Of a stretch of 64,000 bases of DNA, positions 51,639 through 63,247 are shown in pieces; within the stretch, counting starts at the first letter, position 1; every line of letters begins with the position of its first letter. This DNA is from Cycloclasticus pugetii PS-1 (GTDB lineage: Bacteria; Pseudomonadota; Gammaproteobacteria; Methylococcales; Cycloclasticaceae), in the NCBI RefSeq assembly GCF_000384415.1, contig NZ_ARVU01000001.1, forward strand, positions 1,798,001 to 1,862,000, read 5' to 3'. The notes under the pieces were generated by a model that had not been told where the DNA came from, did not search any database, and saw only the letters and a program-made list of their open reading frames with translations. Both the position numbers and the translations under genes were made by a program.

Positions 51639-52727
51639 GTGAATATAACTATCCTACAAAAGCTAGACACTCTGTCTGAACGTTTCGAAGAAATTGCTGG
51701 GCTACTCTCTGAACCCAGCATACAAAGCGATCAAAATAAATTTCGCTCTTTGAGTCAAGAGTATGCCCAATTAGATCCCATTGTTAGCACCTACCAGAAC
51801 TATCTAGCGACACTAGAAGATAATGAGTCTGCAAAAGCCATGCTGAATGATAGCGACCCGGATATTAAGGCTATGGCAAAAGATGAGTTAAAGGACACTC
51901 AAGCAGCCCTTGAAAAACAAGAAAATGAATTGCAAATCCTTTTGTTACCTAAAGACCCTAACGATGGAAAGAATGCTTTTCTTGAAGTTCGTGCGGGAAC
52001 AGGTGGTGATGAAGCAGCTATTTTTTCAGGCGATCTTTACCGTATGTACCTACGATTTGCTGAGAAAAAAGGCTGGAAGTTTGAAATCATGAGTGAAAAC
52101 CAAGGCGACCACGGCGGATACAAAGAAATTATCGCTCGAATAGAAGGTCACGACGTGTATTCACAACTGAAATTTGAATCCGGTGCTCACCGTGTTCAAC
52201 GTGTCCCAGAAACCGAATCTCAAGGCCGCGTTCACACCTCTGCATGCACGGTAGCTATCATGCCTGAAACCGATGAAAAAGATGATATTGAAATCAACGC
52301 TGGCGACTTGCGTGTCGACACTTTTAGAGCATCAGGATCTGGAGGCCAACATGTTAACAAAACAGACTCTGCGATACGTCTTACTCATCTTCCCACCGGC
52401 ACAGTTGTAGAGTGTCAAGACGAACGCTCACAACATAAAAATAGGGCTCGCGCGATGTCCTTATTAAAGGCCAGAATCATGACCGCTGAACAAGAAAAAG
52501 CTGATGCTGAACAAGCTGAGTCTCGTCGTTCGCAAGTTGGTAGCGGCGATCGCTCTGAACGCATTCGAACCTATAACTACCCACAAGGCAGAGTTACCGA
52601 CCACCGCATCAACTTAACACTGTATAAACTAGATGAGATCATGCAAGGCGCACTAGATCAGGTGATCGACCCATTAATTCAAGAACACCAAGCAGAACAA
52701 CTAACACAGTTAAGCGCAGAAGAATAA
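51639..52727 (+). CDS. prfA: peptide chain release factor 1
   Basis: Recognises UAA and UAG. 362 residues. The codon-recognition tripeptide is P190-E-T192 (VPETESQGR), a variant of the common PAT/PVT. The catalytic GGQ is at 235-237, and its Gln is the target of PrmC encoded next. The start is GTG at 51639, one base after the hemA stop, suggesting coupling. Confidence 0.98.
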   Translation: MNITILQKLDTLSERFEEIAGLLSEPSIQSDQNKFRSLSQEYAQLDPIVSTYQNYLATLEDNESAKAMLNDSDPDIKAMAKDELKDTQAALEKQENELQILLLPKDPNDGKNAFLEVRAGTGGDEAAIFSGDLYRMYLRFAEKKGWKFEIMSENQGDHGGYKEIIARIEGHDVYSQLKFESGAHRVQRVPETESQGRVHTSACTVAIMPETDEKDDIEINAGDLRVDTFRASGSGGQHVNKTDSAIRLTHLPTGTVVECQDERSQHKNRARAMSLLKARIMTAEQEKADAEQAESRRSQVGSGDRSERIRTYNYPQGRVTDHRINLTLYKLDEIMQGALDQVIDPLIQEHQAEQLTQLSAEE

Positions 52728-52736
52728 ACCCTCGTT

Positions 52737-53582
52737 TTGAAGCCCCCCTTGACAATAAAAGAGGCTCTTACAGAAGCTGCAAAAACACTGGTTAGCAGTG
52801 ACAGCTGCGTGCTTGATAGCGAAGTATTACTAGCCTTCGTACTGAATAAAAACCGTAGCTATTTTAGAGCTTGGCCTGACGAGCTTCTAACTACCGAGAA
52901 GCTGGACAGGTTTCAGCGACTTGTTAAACAGCGACAAAAAGGGCAGCCGATCGCTTACTTAGTTGGCGAACGAGAGTTTTGGTCACGACGATTTATCGTT
53001 TCAAAAGACGTCTTAATTCCTCGACCCGACACCGAGCTACTCATAGAAATTACCCACGAAACGTTCGCTACCGACCAATATTTCTCAGTATTAGATTTAG
53101 GGACTGGTAGCGGCGCCATCGCTATCACCTTGGCATTAGAGTTTCCAAACGCCTCGGTGACAGCCGTTGATAACAGCCAAAAGGCCTTAGCGATTGCTGA
53201 AAAAAATGCCCTGCAACATAAGGTTCACAATATTCAGTTTCTGCGTAGCGATTGGTTTGAAACAGTGCCCAATACGAGGTTTGATTTAATAATAAGTAAC
53301 CCACCTTATATTTGCCCAAATGACCCTCACCTTTTAGAAGGCGACCTTCGTTTTGAACCCTCTTCGGCATTGATTGCTCAACACGAAGGCCTACAGGATC
53401 TTGAGCATATTACCTCGCAAGCAAAGTCTTTCCTTAAACACAACGGACTTATCTTGTTTGAGCATGGCTTTCAGCAAGGCACTTTGGTCAAAAACTTGTT
53501 AGAATTGTACGGATTTAAATCAACCCAACATTTCCAAGATATTCAAGGGCACGTTCGGGCAACATTAGGCACAAAACCATAA
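52737..53582 (+). CDS. prmC: release factor glutamine methyltransferase
   Basis: Methylates the GGQ glutamine of release factors with S-adenosylmethionine. 281 residues. SAM-binding DLGTGSG (120-126), substrate-binding NPPY (188-191), and YLVGEREFWSRRFIV / IPRPDTELLIE before them. The start is TTG at 52737, 9 nt after prfA. Confidence 0.96.
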   Translation: MKPPLTIKEALTEAAKTLVSSDSCVLDSEVLLAFVLNKNRSYFRAWPDELLTTEKLDRFQRLVKQRQKGQPIAYLVGEREFWSRRFIVSKDVLIPRPDTELLIEITHETFATDQYFSVLDLGTGSGAIAITLALEFPNASVTAVDNSQKALAIAEKNALQHKVHNIQFLRSDWFETVPNTRFDLIISNPPYICPNDPHLLEGDLRFEPSSALIAQHEGLQDLEHITSQAKSFLKHNGLILFEHGFQQGTLVKNLLELYGFKSTQHFQDIQGHVRATLGTKP

Positions 53583-53597
53583 ACATTAGGGTTAAAA

Positions 53598-54020
53598 ATG
53601 CACGAAAAAGAAATTGTCTTACCTAGAAAACTCGTTAATGAATTACTTCATAACGCACAATTATCAGAAGACCTCGAGGTCTGTGGTTTTATCAGTAAAA
53701 ACAAAACGGGTCAGTACACCTGCCATCCTGTTCAAAATATAGCTGAAACACCTAGCAAGCGTTTTCTAATGGCGCCTGAAGAACAAATCAGCGTAATGAA
53801 AGAAATCCGCGATAAGGGTGAAGAGGTTTTTGCTATCTACCACTCGCACCCCACCGCACCCGCTAGGCCTTCAATAAGCGATACTGAAATGCCTTCACAC
53901 CCCGAAGCCTATTATTTAATTATTTCGCTAAACACCAAAGGTGTCTTAGAGATGCGCTGTTTCAAATTATTACACGATGAAAATATTGTTGAGATAACCC
54001 TAAGAATGGTTGAGGAATAA
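53598..54020 (+). CDS. M67-family (JAMM/MPN) metallopeptidase
   Basis: 140-residue zinc-dependent isopeptidase-like protein. All JAMM ligands are present: Glu27, His82-x-His84 (YHSHP), Ser92 and Asp95 (SISD). Bacterial members cut C-terminal extensions from ubiquitin-like sulfur carriers, or cysteine adducts from them (Mec+/CysO type), and usually sit with a MoeB/ThiF-like E1 or a ThiS/MoaD-like carrier. Neither is next to it here. AGGG precedes the ATG, 15 nt after prmC. The substrate is unknown. Confidence 0.85.
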   Translation: MHEKEIVLPRKLVNELLHNAQLSEDLEVCGFISKNKTGQYTCHPVQNIAETPSKRFLMAPEEQISVMKEIRDKGEEVFAIYHSHPTAPARPSISDTEMPSHPEAYYLIISLNTKGVLEMRCFKLLHDENIVEITLRMVEE

Positions 54021-54047
54021 CAACCAGACCGGGTTATCCCTTATTGG

Positions 54048-54398
54048 CTATTTACTTAACGCTATCGTTGCCAAAAACATTGCTCGTTTTAGTTTTCTTT
54101 TGGGCTCCTCTGCATAGTCGCTCAATATATATGCTTCTCTGTAGGCTGAAACAGCTTCATCATATCTTTTCAAATACATGTTTCCATCGCCGACTAACAA
54201 CCAGTCTTTAACCGTTGGTTCATCTTTTAGCTTTTCAGATATACGCGCAACCTGCTGCTCAACTTCCGCTTCCTCTGCTGACAAAGTCTTAGTCGCCAGC
54301 CCTTCTTGAGTTAGTTCCACGCCATTTTTAGTCGCATGGCCACAGGCAGCCAACCATAACGCGATAATAAAAACACTCAACGCCTTCAATATACTCAT
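54048..54398 (-). CDS. small TPR-like lipoprotein
   Basis: 116 residues. A signal peptide with lipobox LAAC (Cys19) is followed by a charged helical region and one TPR-like unit (WLLVGDGNMYLKRYDEAVSA, then YREAYILSDY). I do not recognise a named family. It converges on the M67 gene with a 27-nt gap and starts 49 nt after gatB; it may be co-transcribed with gatCAB. Function unknown. Confidence 0.7.
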   Translation of the reverse strand: MSILKALSVFIIALWLAACGHATKNGVELTQEGLATKTLSAEEAEVEQQVARISEKLKDEPTVKDWLLVGDGNMYLKRYDEAVSAYREAYILSDYAEEPKRKLKRAMFLATIALSK

Positions 54399-54447
54399 AA
54401 CATCCTTGCTATTTATTCTAATAATTAACGTAACACTTTAAGAGAAA

Positions 54448-55881
54448 CTACCCTTTTAGTTTACTTTCCAGCAATTTATTTAATTCTTGTGGATTCGCCT
54501 TACCCTGGGTTTGCTTCATCAACTGACCAACAAAGAAGCCTATCATTTTTGTTTTACCGGCTCTATATTGCTCAACTTGCTGAGCGTTATCAGCCATTAG
54601 CTGATCAATCATTTTTTCTAAGGCACCTGTGTCAGAAATTTGTTTCAAACCTTCTCGCTCAATCACGTCGTCTGCAACATCCTGACTATTCCACATAAAC
54701 TCAAGGACTTGCTTAGCGATTTTTCCAGAAATTGTCTTATCTGCAATGCGTCTAACCAAGCCTCCTAATCGTTCAGCACTCAAGGGACTTTGCTGGATAT
54801 CTAAATTATTGTTATTCAAGTTTGCGCTCAATTCGCCCATCACCCAATTAGCAACAAGCTTCGCCTCTCCATCTGAAAAGTTAACAGCATCTTCGTAGTA
54901 ATCTGCCATCGCCCGTTGTGTTGTTAATACGTCGGCATCATACTCACTTAAACCATACTGCTGTTGGAAACGTTGTTTTTTAGCCGCAGGTAATTCTGGC
55001 AAGTCATTACGCACTTCATCCAACAACTCTGCTGTGATTTCGACTGGTAATAAATCAGGACACGGGAAGTATCGATAGTCGTTCGCTTCTTCCTTAGAAC
55101 GCATAGAGCGTGTCTCATCTTTATTAGCATCATACAAACGAGTCTCTTGAACCACTTGTCCGCCTGTTTCGATCACATCAATTTGGCGCTCAACCTCATG
55201 TGCAATGGCTTTTTCAATAAAACGAAATGAGTTTAAGTTTTTTATCTCTGCACGGGTTCCAAAGGCTTCTTGCCCTACTGGTCTGACTGATACATTAACA
55301 TCGCAACGAAAAGAACCTTCCTGCATATTGCCATCGCAAATTCCTAAATACTGCACAAGAGTATGTAGTTTTTTAACATACGCTACTGCTTCTGCGGCAG
55401 AGCGCATATCCGGCTCAGAAACAATTTCAAGCAACGGTGTTCCTGCTCGATTTAAATCTATTCCCGTCATCCCATGATAGTCTTCGTGCAACGATTTACC
55501 CGCATCTTCTTCTAAATGAGCCCGCGTAACACCTATTGTTTTTGTTTTACCATCCACCTCTATATCTAACCGCCCTAAACCAACAATCGGCTTATCAAAT
55601 TGACTTGTTTGATAACCCTTAGGCAAGTCAGGATAAAAATAGTTTTTCCGTGCGAACACTGAATATGGAGCGATATGCGCACCAATGGCCAAACCAAATT
55701 TCACCGCAAAACGAACGGCCTGCTCGTTCAACACCGGCAATGTACCCGGTAACCCAAGGTCCACCGCACAAGCCTGCGTATTAGGTTCTGCGCCATAAGC
55801 CGTTGAAGCACCCGAGAAAATTTTAGATTGAGTCGCTAACTGAACATGAATTTCAAGACCTATAACTGTTTCCCACTGCAT
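54448..55881 (-). CDS. gatB: aspartyl/glutamyl-tRNA amidotransferase subunit B
   Basis: tRNA-binding kinase subunit of GatCAB, which amidates Asp-tRNA(Asn) and/or Glu-tRNA(Gln). 477 residues. [51 protein letters not shown] and [17 protein letters not shown] are diagnostic; a C-terminal YqeY-like tail ends in [18 protein letters not shown]. It begins 2 nt after gatA. Confidence 0.98.
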   Translation of the reverse strand: MQWETVIGLEIHVQLATQSKIFSGASTAYGAEPNTQACAVDLGLPGTLPVLNEQAVRFAVKFGLAIGAHIAPYSVFARKNYFYPDLPKGYQTSQFDKPIVGLGRLDIEVDGKTKTIGVTRAHLEEDAGKSLHEDYHGMTGIDLNRAGTPLLEIVSEPDMRSAAEAVAYVKKLHTLVQYLGICDGNMQEGSFRCDVNVSVRPVGQEAFGTRAEIKNLNSFRFIEKAIAHEVERQIDVIETGGQVVQETRLYDANKDETRSMRSKEEANDYRYFPCPDLLPVEITAELLDEVRNDLPELPAAKKQRFQQQYGLSEYDADVLTTQRAMADYYEDAVNFSDGEAKLVANWVMGELSANLNNNNLDIQQSPLSAERLGGLVRRIADKTISGKIAKQVLEFMWNSQDVADDVIEREGLKQISDTGALEKMIDQLMADNAQQVEQYRAGKTKMIGFFVGQLMKQTQGKANPQELNKLLESKLKG

Positions 55882-55883
55882 CC

Positions 55884-57347
55884 TTATACCTCCTGCTCGT
55901 ATCCAGCCGGCACCGCAAGATGCCAGTCAGTCAGTTGTTGATATTGGTGCGCTACATTTAACAAGCGAGACTCTTCAAAATAATTTCCTATCAACTGCAT
56001 ACCTACCGGCTTGTTCTCCACAAAACCACACGGCACTGACATTCCAGGCAAGCCTGCTAAATTAACACCAATGGTAAAAATATCTGAAAGATACATTGAA
56101 ACAGGGTCTCCCTTCTTCTCATCTGATTTAAAGGCAACAGAAGGTGCTGTTGCACTAGCGATCACATCTACTTCTTTAAACGCTTCTACGAAATCTTGTT
56201 GAATCAAACGACGAACTTGTTGAGCTTTTTTATAATACGCATCGTAATACCCCGCAGACAAAACATAAGCGCCAATCATAACTCTTCGTTTTACCTCGTC
56301 ACCAAACCCCTCTCCACGCGAACGCTTATAAAGATCCTCTAAGTCTTTTGGCGATTCGCAGCGATACCCAAATCGAACACCATCAAAACGAGACAAATTA
56401 GCAGAACATTCAGCGGGGGCAACCACATAATAAGCAGGCACTGATAGGTTAATATTCGGTAGGCTAATTTCTTTCACATGTGCCCCTGCAGACCGAATGG
56501 TATCAACCGCTTCTTCTACTTTTTCTCGAATATCACTATCAAGATCATCGGTAAAAAACTCTTTGGGCAAGCCAACGGTCAAGCCTTTGATCGAGTCACC
56601 CAAGCCGCTTAACAAATCATCAACGGGTCTATCAACACTGGTTGAATCCCTCTCATCAAAACCAGACATCGCTTGTAGCATGATCGCTGCATCTTCAGCA
56701 CTTTTCGCCATCGCACCACCTTGGTCCAAACTAGAGGCGAACGCAATCATGCCGTAACGTGACACACGGCCATAGGTTGGTTTAATACCCGTCACCCCAC
56801 AAAAAGCTGCTGGCTGACGGATCGATCCACCTGTATCTGTACCACTAGCCAACGGCGCCAAACGTGCCGCTACCGCCGCTGCTGATCCACCCGATGAGCC
56901 ACCTGGGACCGTTTCCAAATCCCAAGGGTTTTTTACTCCACTATAAAAACTGGTCTCATTTGACGAGCCCATCGCAAACTCATCCATATTGGTTTTACCC
57001 AACATCACCGCACCAGCTTGTTCTAATTTACTAACCGCTGTTGCCGAATAAGGGGCAATAAAATTATCCAGCATCTTTGAGCCACAGCTTGTTCGTAAGC
57101 CTTGTGTACAAAAGATATCTTTATGTAACAAAGGAATCCCCGTTAACAAGCCGGCATCCCCTGATGCAATTAGTTGATCCGCCTGTTGAGCTGCAAGTAA
57201 TGCGCCGTCTTCATTTAATGTAATGACGCTATTTAACGCCCCATCGTATCGATTGATACGCTCCAAAAAGTATTGACTAAGCTCAACACTGGATATTTGT
57301 TTGTTGTGGAGGTCGCTGGACAGTTCTTTTAATGATTTGTTATACAT
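55884..57347 (-). CDS. gatA: aspartyl/glutamyl-tRNA amidotransferase subunit A
   Basis: Glutaminase subunit of GatCAB. 487 residues. Amidase-signature catalytic elements: Lys in [11 protein letters not shown], and the serines in [20 protein letters not shown] and [17 protein letters not shown]. It follows gatC by 88 nt; a perfect 6-bp-arm hairpin lies in that gap (57379-57394). Confidence 0.98.
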   Translation of the reverse strand: MYNKSLKELSSDLHNKQISSVELSQYFLERINRYDGALNSVITLNEDGALLAAQQADQLIASGDAGLLTGIPLLHKDIFCTQGLRTSCGSKMLDNFIAPYSATAVSKLEQAGAVMLGKTNMDEFAMGSSNETSFYSGVKNPWDLETVPGGSSGGSAAAVAARLAPLASGTDTGGSIRQPAAFCGVTGIKPTYGRVSRYGMIAFASSLDQGGAMAKSAEDAAIMLQAMSGFDERDSTSVDRPVDDLLSGLGDSIKGLTVGLPKEFFTDDLDSDIREKVEEAVDTIRSAGAHVKEISLPNINLSVPAYYVVAPAECSANLSRFDGVRFGYRCESPKDLEDLYKRSRGEGFGDEVKRRVMIGAYVLSAGYYDAYYKKAQQVRRLIQQDFVEAFKEVDVIASATAPSVAFKSDEKKGDPVSMYLSDIFTIGVNLAGLPGMSVPCGFVENKPVGMQLIGNYFEESRLLNVAHQYQQLTDWHLAVPAGYEQEV

Positions 57348-57378
57348 TGATTACCAATACTGTTTAAAAGGTATATAT

Positions 57379-57394
57379 GCTTATCGCTATAAGC
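57379..57394 (-). other. gatC-gatA intergenic hairpin
   Basis: GCTTAT-AGCG-ATAAGC, a perfect 6-bp stem with a 4-nt loop in the 88-nt gap, without a T-tract. The gap is long for this operon and may hold a second promoter or a processing site; no clear -35/-10 pair is visible. Confidence 0.4.
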
Positions 57395-57435
57395 CTTTGT
57401 TTAAATAAAAATGACACCGCCTCGTTAAAGGGCGA

Positions 57436-57723
57436 CTAATCGATCACTCGCGGCACTAAAAACAAACCGTCTTCAATAGATGGCGCATTGTCCTGCAAAA
57501 TATCACGTTGATTGCTTTCTGATACCACATCCGCCCGTAAACGTTGAAACTGATCAAGTGGGTGGGCCATAGGTTCAATATCAGTTGTATCAACTTGATT
57601 CATTTGCTCAACTAACAGCATTATATTCGACAAGTCTGACGCATATGACTCAAGCTGCTCGTGCTGAATACCGAGCCTCGCCAAGTGTGCGATTTTCAGT
57701 ACATCTTCTGACTGAATTGGCAT
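57436..57723 (-). CDS. gatC: aspartyl/glutamyl-tRNA amidotransferase subunit C
   Basis: Small stabilising subunit that wraps GatA and GatB. 95 residues. VLKIAHLARLGI at the N-terminus, VDTTDIEPMAHPLD, and C-terminal GLFLVPRVID are typical. AAGGGGG lies 7 nt before the ATG. First gene of gatCAB, divergent from mreB across 123 bp. Confidence 0.96.
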   Translation of the reverse strand: MPIQSEDVLKIAHLARLGIQHEQLESYASDLSNIMLLVEQMNQVDTTDIEPMAHPLDQFQRLRADVVSESNQRDILQDNAPSIEDGLFLVPRVID

Positions 57724-57810
57724 AAAATAACCCCCTTGTTTTATTCATACTTTAAAACAGTGCAAATTAACACAATTCGCGCCTTGCCCAAAGAGGTAAA
57801 GGGTTGTTAA

Positions 57811-58890
<1,080 letters not shown>

Positions 58891-58909
58891 GAATAAGAGG
58901 TTATTCGCC

Positions 58910-59794
58910 ATAAAACCAATTTTCTCAAAAGGTCCTGCTACCAGCACACGCTATATTGCCGCCGCCGTTATTTCTATTTTGCTTTTGCTACTTGCACAGC
59001 AAACGAACCAACTTACGCGCCTTAAAGACAGCCTTTCTTTTATCGTTCACCCTGTTCTCATCGTTGTGGACCTGCCTAGCCAGCTCTATGCCTGGCTGAC
59101 TGAAAGCACAACAGAGTTATCTGAATTAGCTGACGAAAATCAACGCCTAAAAGATGAGTTATTATTTCTTAAAGTCAAACTGCAAAAATTTGAGGCGCTT
59201 GAAACAGAAAATACCCGGTTGCATAGCTTATTGGAGTCTTCATTCAAAATTGGAGAACAATTTATTTCAGCGTCTCTTATTAAAGTAAACCAACACCCAA
59301 ACACAACCAATATTGTGATTGATAAAGGCAGTCGTTTCGACCTTTATAAAGGACAAGCCGCCCTCAACGAAGACGGTGTACTCGGTCAGATTACCAACGT
59401 TCACCCGCTCACTTCGTCTATCATCCTGATTACTGACCCCAATCATGCTATACCTGTTGAAATAAACCGAACAGGCTTAAGAACCATTGCCTCTGGTAGC
59501 GGACTAAAAAATACATTAACGCTACCATACCTACCCCATAATGCTGACATCAAGATAGGCGATTTATTAACGACATCTGGACTGGGCGGTGTTTTCCCAT
59601 CTGGTTACCCTGTTGCCACCGTCACCAAACTGGCCCCGCTGCCAGGAGAAGCTTTCATGCATGCCGAGGCTAAAACTGTCGCCAAAATAGACAGCACTCG
59701 TGACATTTTATTGGTATGGAGCCAACAACAGCCCATTCCTATTTTATCAGGCGCCCCTGAAGAACCAGAAGTACCCACAGACAATGCACGCTAA
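58910..59794 (+). CDS. mreC: rod-shape-determining protein MreC, apparent ATA start
   Basis: Bitopic inner-membrane protein whose periplasmic beta domains activate PBP2-RodA. About 294 residues. The reading frame opens with ATA AAA CCA ATT TTC, matching the usual MKPIFS(R)GP start of MreC exactly except for the first codon; AAGAGG lies 9 nt upstream. No ATG, GTG or TTG precedes the transmembrane helix (about 17-33): the first TTG, at 58979, would remove the cytoplasmic tail and most of that helix. A coiled coil (SELADENQRLKDELLFLKVK) and MreC beta domains follow. The family is certain; the start codon is inferred. Confidence 0.88.
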   Translation: MKPIFSKGPATSTRYIAAAVISILLLLLAQQTNQLTRLKDSLSFIVHPVLIVVDLPSQLYAWLTESTTELSELADENQRLKDELLFLKVKLQKFEALETENTRLHSLLESSFKIGEQFISASLIKVNQHPNTTNIVIDKGSRFDLYKGQAALNEDGVLGQITNVHPLTSSIILITDPNHAIPVEINRTGLRTIASGSGLKNTLTLPYLPHNADIKIGDLLTTSGLGGVFPSGYPVATVTKLAPLPGEAFMHAEAKTVAKIDSTRDILLVWSQQQPIPILSGAPEEPEVPTDNAR

Positions 59795-60269
59795 ATCCTC
59801 TGGCGGTACCATCATTGGCTTAACTTTATTTTTTTCCATGGCCCTTAGCATTGCACCTTGGCCTGACCATTTGGCTATATTAATGCCCAGCTGGACGTTG
59901 CTAACATTAATCTACTGGAGCATCGCTTTACCGCATAAAGTTAGTATCTTGACTGGTTTTTCAACCGGCCTACTGTTCGATGTTTTAACAGGCAGTTTGC
60001 TCGGACAAAATGCGCTAATATTCAGTACCGCTTCTTTTTTTAGCCACTCTCTTTATTCACGCCTAAGAAATTATCCTGTGTGGCAACAATCTACGCTTAT
60101 TTTAATGTTCTTAGGGTGCATAAAACTACTCTCTTTATGGCTTAACCACTTTATTGTTCACATTGAGTATACTTACCAACATGGGCTTCAAGTTCTTTTT
60201 AGCGCGCTGGTATGGCCTGCTATATTTGCTGTCTTACGCCTCATCAGAAGACACTTTAAAGTACAGTAA
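59784..60269 (+). CDS. mreD: rod-shape-determining protein MreD
   Basis: Small inner-membrane protein of the elongasome. 161 residues from the ATG at 59784, overlapping mreC by 11 nt; E. coli MreD has 162. Five or so hydrophobic helices, with PSWTLLTLIYWSIALPHKVS and GLLFDVLTGSLLGQNAL typical of the family. A longer upstream reading frame is only the mreC overlap frame. Confidence 0.94.
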   Translation: MHAKSSGGTIIGLTLFFSMALSIAPWPDHLAILMPSWTLLTLIYWSIALPHKVSILTGFSTGLLFDVLTGSLLGQNALIFSTASFFSHSLYSRLRNYPVWQQSTLILMFLGCIKLLSLWLNHFIVHIEYTYQHGLQVLFSALVWPAIFAVLRLIRRHFKVQ

Positions 60270-60275
60270 CCTCAC

Positions 60276-62105
60276 ATGAACACTCGCTTCGACCTCAAGA
60301 GCTCACTCCAGGAAAATCGCCTTTTCCTATTGCGAGCCACCACATTGATCGTTTTTGTTCTTATTTTATTTTTTGCGCTGATTGCCCGTCTTACCTATTT
60401 ACAAATTGCAACACATGAGAAGTATGTAGACCTCGCTCAAAATAACCGCGTAAAACTATCAGTTATTAGTCCTGTTCGTGGTTTAATTTTCGATACAAAA
60501 GGTCGCGTTCTTGCTGAAAACAACCCTACTTATAGTCTTGAATTAGTACCGGAACAAACGCCAGACCTTGCGAACACCCTCGAACGCTTGAGCGCCTTAT
60601 TACCCATTTCTAAAGATGAACTGGCGTTATTTGAAAAACGTAGAAAACAGCAAAAACGCTTCGCTAGCGTCTCCATTAGAAATCGATTAAACGATCAGGA
60701 AGTGGCTATTTTTTCTGCCAACCGTCACTTATTTCCCGGTGTTGACATACAGGCACGTCCATTAAGACACTACCCTTTCCCTGAGCTAACCGCACATGTA
60801 GTGGGTTATGTCGGCGCCATTAATGAACAAGAGCTGAAAACTATTGAGCCAGCCAACTACCGAGGGACTCGATTTATTGGAAAAACCGGCATTGAAAGAA
60901 CTTACGAAACTGAATTACATGGTTATGTTGGATACCAGCAAACCGAAAACACAGCACAAGGCAGATCATTAAAAGTCCTCAGCTACACACCACCATTATC
61001 AGGTAGCGATCTAACTTTGAATCTAGATATTGAGCTACAAAAAATCGCTCACGACGCACTCGGTGATTACACCGGAAGTGTTGCCGCAATAGATACTCGT
61101 ACTGGCGCAGTTCGCGCCTTGGTGAGCAAACCAGGCTTCAATGCTAACTTGTTTGCTAAAGGTATCGATCAAGCCTCATACAGCCAATTACAAAACTCTT
61201 CAAAACGCCCTTTATTTAACCGCTTTCTTCGAGGGCAATATCCCCCAGGGTCTACCTTAAAGCCATTTTTAGCGCTCGCCGGCCTCGATTACAAAACCGT
61301 TCACCCACATCAAAGAATCTTCTGCCCAGGCTTCTATCAACTACCCAAACAAACACATAAATACCGTGATTGGAAAAAAACTGGGCATGGTATGACCACG
61401 CTTCATGACTCAATCGTTCAGTCGTGCGATGTTTATTACTATATATTGGCCCATGAGTTAAAAATTGATCGGATGCATGACTTTCTGCAAAAATTTGGTT
61501 TTGGGCAAAAAACAGGCATTGACATTCTGGGCGAAAGATCGGGCTTATTGCCCTCAAGAGAGTGGAAGAAACGCACACGAAATCAGGTCTGGTATCCTGG
61601 CGAGACATTGATTGCTGGCATAGGGCAAGGTTTCAATTTAACCACACCCCTTCAGTTAGCCCATGCAACGGCTCTTATTGCTAACAAAGGCTCCACACAT
61701 ATTCCATCACTCGTTGCTAAAATTAATGATAAGCCTCAGCAAACATCAACCACCCTGCCAATTACATTAAATAACCCTCAGCATTGGAATACCATTATTG
61801 ATGCCATGTATGATGTCGTTAACGGTGCGCGTGGCACTGCTCGAAAAATTAGGGAAGGTGCGCCCTACAAAATAGCTGGCAAAACGGGAACTGCTCAAGT
61901 GTTTACCATCAAACAAGATGAAAAATATGATGAGGAAAATGTGCAAGAACACCTCAAAGACCATGCCCTTTTTATCGCTTTTGCACCCGCACGTGAGCCT
62001 CAATTAGCCGTTGCTATCGTGGTAGAGAACGGTGGTCATGGTGGCTCGGTTGCTGCGCCTATTGCCCGTTCTATTTTCGATCAATATATACAAGTTACCC
62101 CATGA
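60276..62105 (+). CDS. mrdA: penicillin-binding protein 2, elongasome transpeptidase
   Basis: Class B PBP that cross-links peptidoglycan during elongation. 609 residues. One N-terminal transmembrane helix (about 22-43), a pedestal domain with PVRGLIFDTKGRVLAENNPT, then the transpeptidase: catalytic S326-TL-K329 (PPGSTLKP), an SCD motif (QSCDVYYYILA), and KTGTAQVF near residue 538. It starts 6 nt after mreD and overlaps rodA by 4 nt. Confidence 0.98.
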   Translation: MNTRFDLKSSLQENRLFLLRATTLIVFVLILFFALIARLTYLQIATHEKYVDLAQNNRVKLSVISPVRGLIFDTKGRVLAENNPTYSLELVPEQTPDLANTLERLSALLPISKDELALFEKRRKQQKRFASVSIRNRLNDQEVAIFSANRHLFPGVDIQARPLRHYPFPELTAHVVGYVGAINEQELKTIEPANYRGTRFIGKTGIERTYETELHGYVGYQQTENTAQGRSLKVLSYTPPLSGSDLTLNLDIELQKIAHDALGDYTGSVAAIDTRTGAVRALVSKPGFNANLFAKGIDQASYSQLQNSSKRPLFNRFLRGQYPPGSTLKPFLALAGLDYKTVHPHQRIFCPGFYQLPKQTHKYRDWKKTGHGMTTLHDSIVQSCDVYYYILAHELKIDRMHDFLQKFGFGQKTGIDILGERSGLLPSREWKKRTRNQVWYPGETLIAGIGQGFNLTTPLQLAHATALIANKGSTHIPSLVAKINDKPQQTSTTLPITLNNPQHWNTIIDAMYDVVNGARGTARKIREGAPYKIAGKTGTAQVFTIKQDEKYDEENVQEHLKDHALFIAFAPAREPQLAVAIVVENGGHGGSVAAPIARSIFDQYIQVTP

Positions 62106-63238
62106 ATTGGTCTTTCCAAAAAGCCTCACAAATGAGCCTCTATCATCATCGCAAAGAGAGCCTCTTTCAGCGATTGCATATTGACCTCACCTTGCTCATT
62201 CTACTGGCCCTCTTATCGTCTATTGGCATTCTTATTTTGATGAGCGCCGAACACCAAAATATTGGATTATTAAACAGGCAAGCCACTCGATTAGCTGTTG
62301 CCTTTTTTGCCATGTTTATCATTGCTCAAGTGCCACCTCATGCGTTAAAAATGTTTGCTCCTTGGTTATTTTTTCTCGGCACGCTCTTATTACTGGGCGT
62401 GTTATTTGTTGGTGATATGGGGAAAGGCGCTCAACGTTGGCTAGACCTAGGCTTCTTTCGCTTTCAACCCTCTGAATTACTGAAACTGGCAACCCCCATG
62501 ATGGTGGCTTGGTACCTAGCAGAACGGCGACTACCTCCCAGTCACAAACATGTCGGTCTCGCCACTGTTTTTATAGCTATCCCTACCGTCTTAATTGCCA
62601 AACAACCTGACCTCGGTACCGCTATCTTAATAGCCAGCTCGGGATTAACCGTGCTGTTTCTTGCCGGCATTTCATGGAAGATCATCATCGGCGTCATAGC
62701 AACTGGCGCAGGACTCGCCCCTGTTCTATGGAGTTTTATGAAAGACTATCAAAAACAACGGGTTCTTACCTTTTTGAGCCCAGAAGAAGACCCATTAGGG
62801 GCTGGTTACCACATTATTCAATCAAAAATCGCCATTGGCTCAGGTGGTATCAATGGCAAAGGCTGGATGCATGGCTCGCAAGCACGCCTAGAGTTTTTAC
62901 CCGAAAGTTCTACCGATTTTATTTTTGCCGTCTTCTCTGAAGAATTTGGCTTGATGGGTTGTGTCGGCTTATTAACCATTTATTTGATTATTTTCATCCG
63001 CTCCATTTACATTGCAATTCAGGCACAAGACACCTTTTCACGACTGCTTGCAGGTAGCTTATCGCTAACATTTTTTATCTATTTATTTGTAAACGTCGGG
63101 ATGGTCACGGGTATTTTGCCAGTCGTTGGTGTACCCTTACCTCTAGTGAGTTATGGCGGTACATCAATGGTGACATTATTACTTGGATTTGGCATATTAA
63201 TGTCGATACATACTCATCGAAAATTACTTTCTTCTTAA
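62102..63238 (+). CDS. rodA: peptidoglycan glycosyltransferase RodA
   Basis: SEDS-family polymerase that works with PBP2. 378 residues, about ten transmembrane helices. GDMGKGAQRWLDLGFFRFQP and the FQPSELLKLATPMMVAWYLA segment, KQPDLGTAILI, WMHGSQARLEFLPESSTDFI and LPLVSYGGTSMVTLL are the conserved SEDS blocks, including the catalytic Asp of the ESSTDFIFA loop. Start ATGA overlap with the mrdA stop. Confidence 0.97.
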   Translation: MNWSFQKASQMSLYHHRKESLFQRLHIDLTLLILLALLSSIGILILMSAEHQNIGLLNRQATRLAVAFFAMFIIAQVPPHALKMFAPWLFFLGTLLLLGVLFVGDMGKGAQRWLDLGFFRFQPSELLKLATPMMVAWYLAERRLPPSHKHVGLATVFIAIPTVLIAKQPDLGTAILIASSGLTVLFLAGISWKIIIGVIATGAGLAPVLWSFMKDYQKQRVLTFLSPEEDPLGAGYHIIQSKIAIGSGGINGKGWMHGSQARLEFLPESSTDFIFAVFSEEFGLMGCVGLLTIYLIIFIRSIYIAIQAQDTFSRLLAGSLSLTFFIYLFVNVGMVTGILPVVGVPLPLVSYGGTSMVTLLLGFGILMSIHTHRKLLSS

Positions 63239-63247
63239 GGACAAACG

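Noticed and set aside
59700-59783. Longer N-terminus for mreD
   Set aside because: This stretch is the mreC coding sequence read in another frame; the ATG at 59784 gives the family length.
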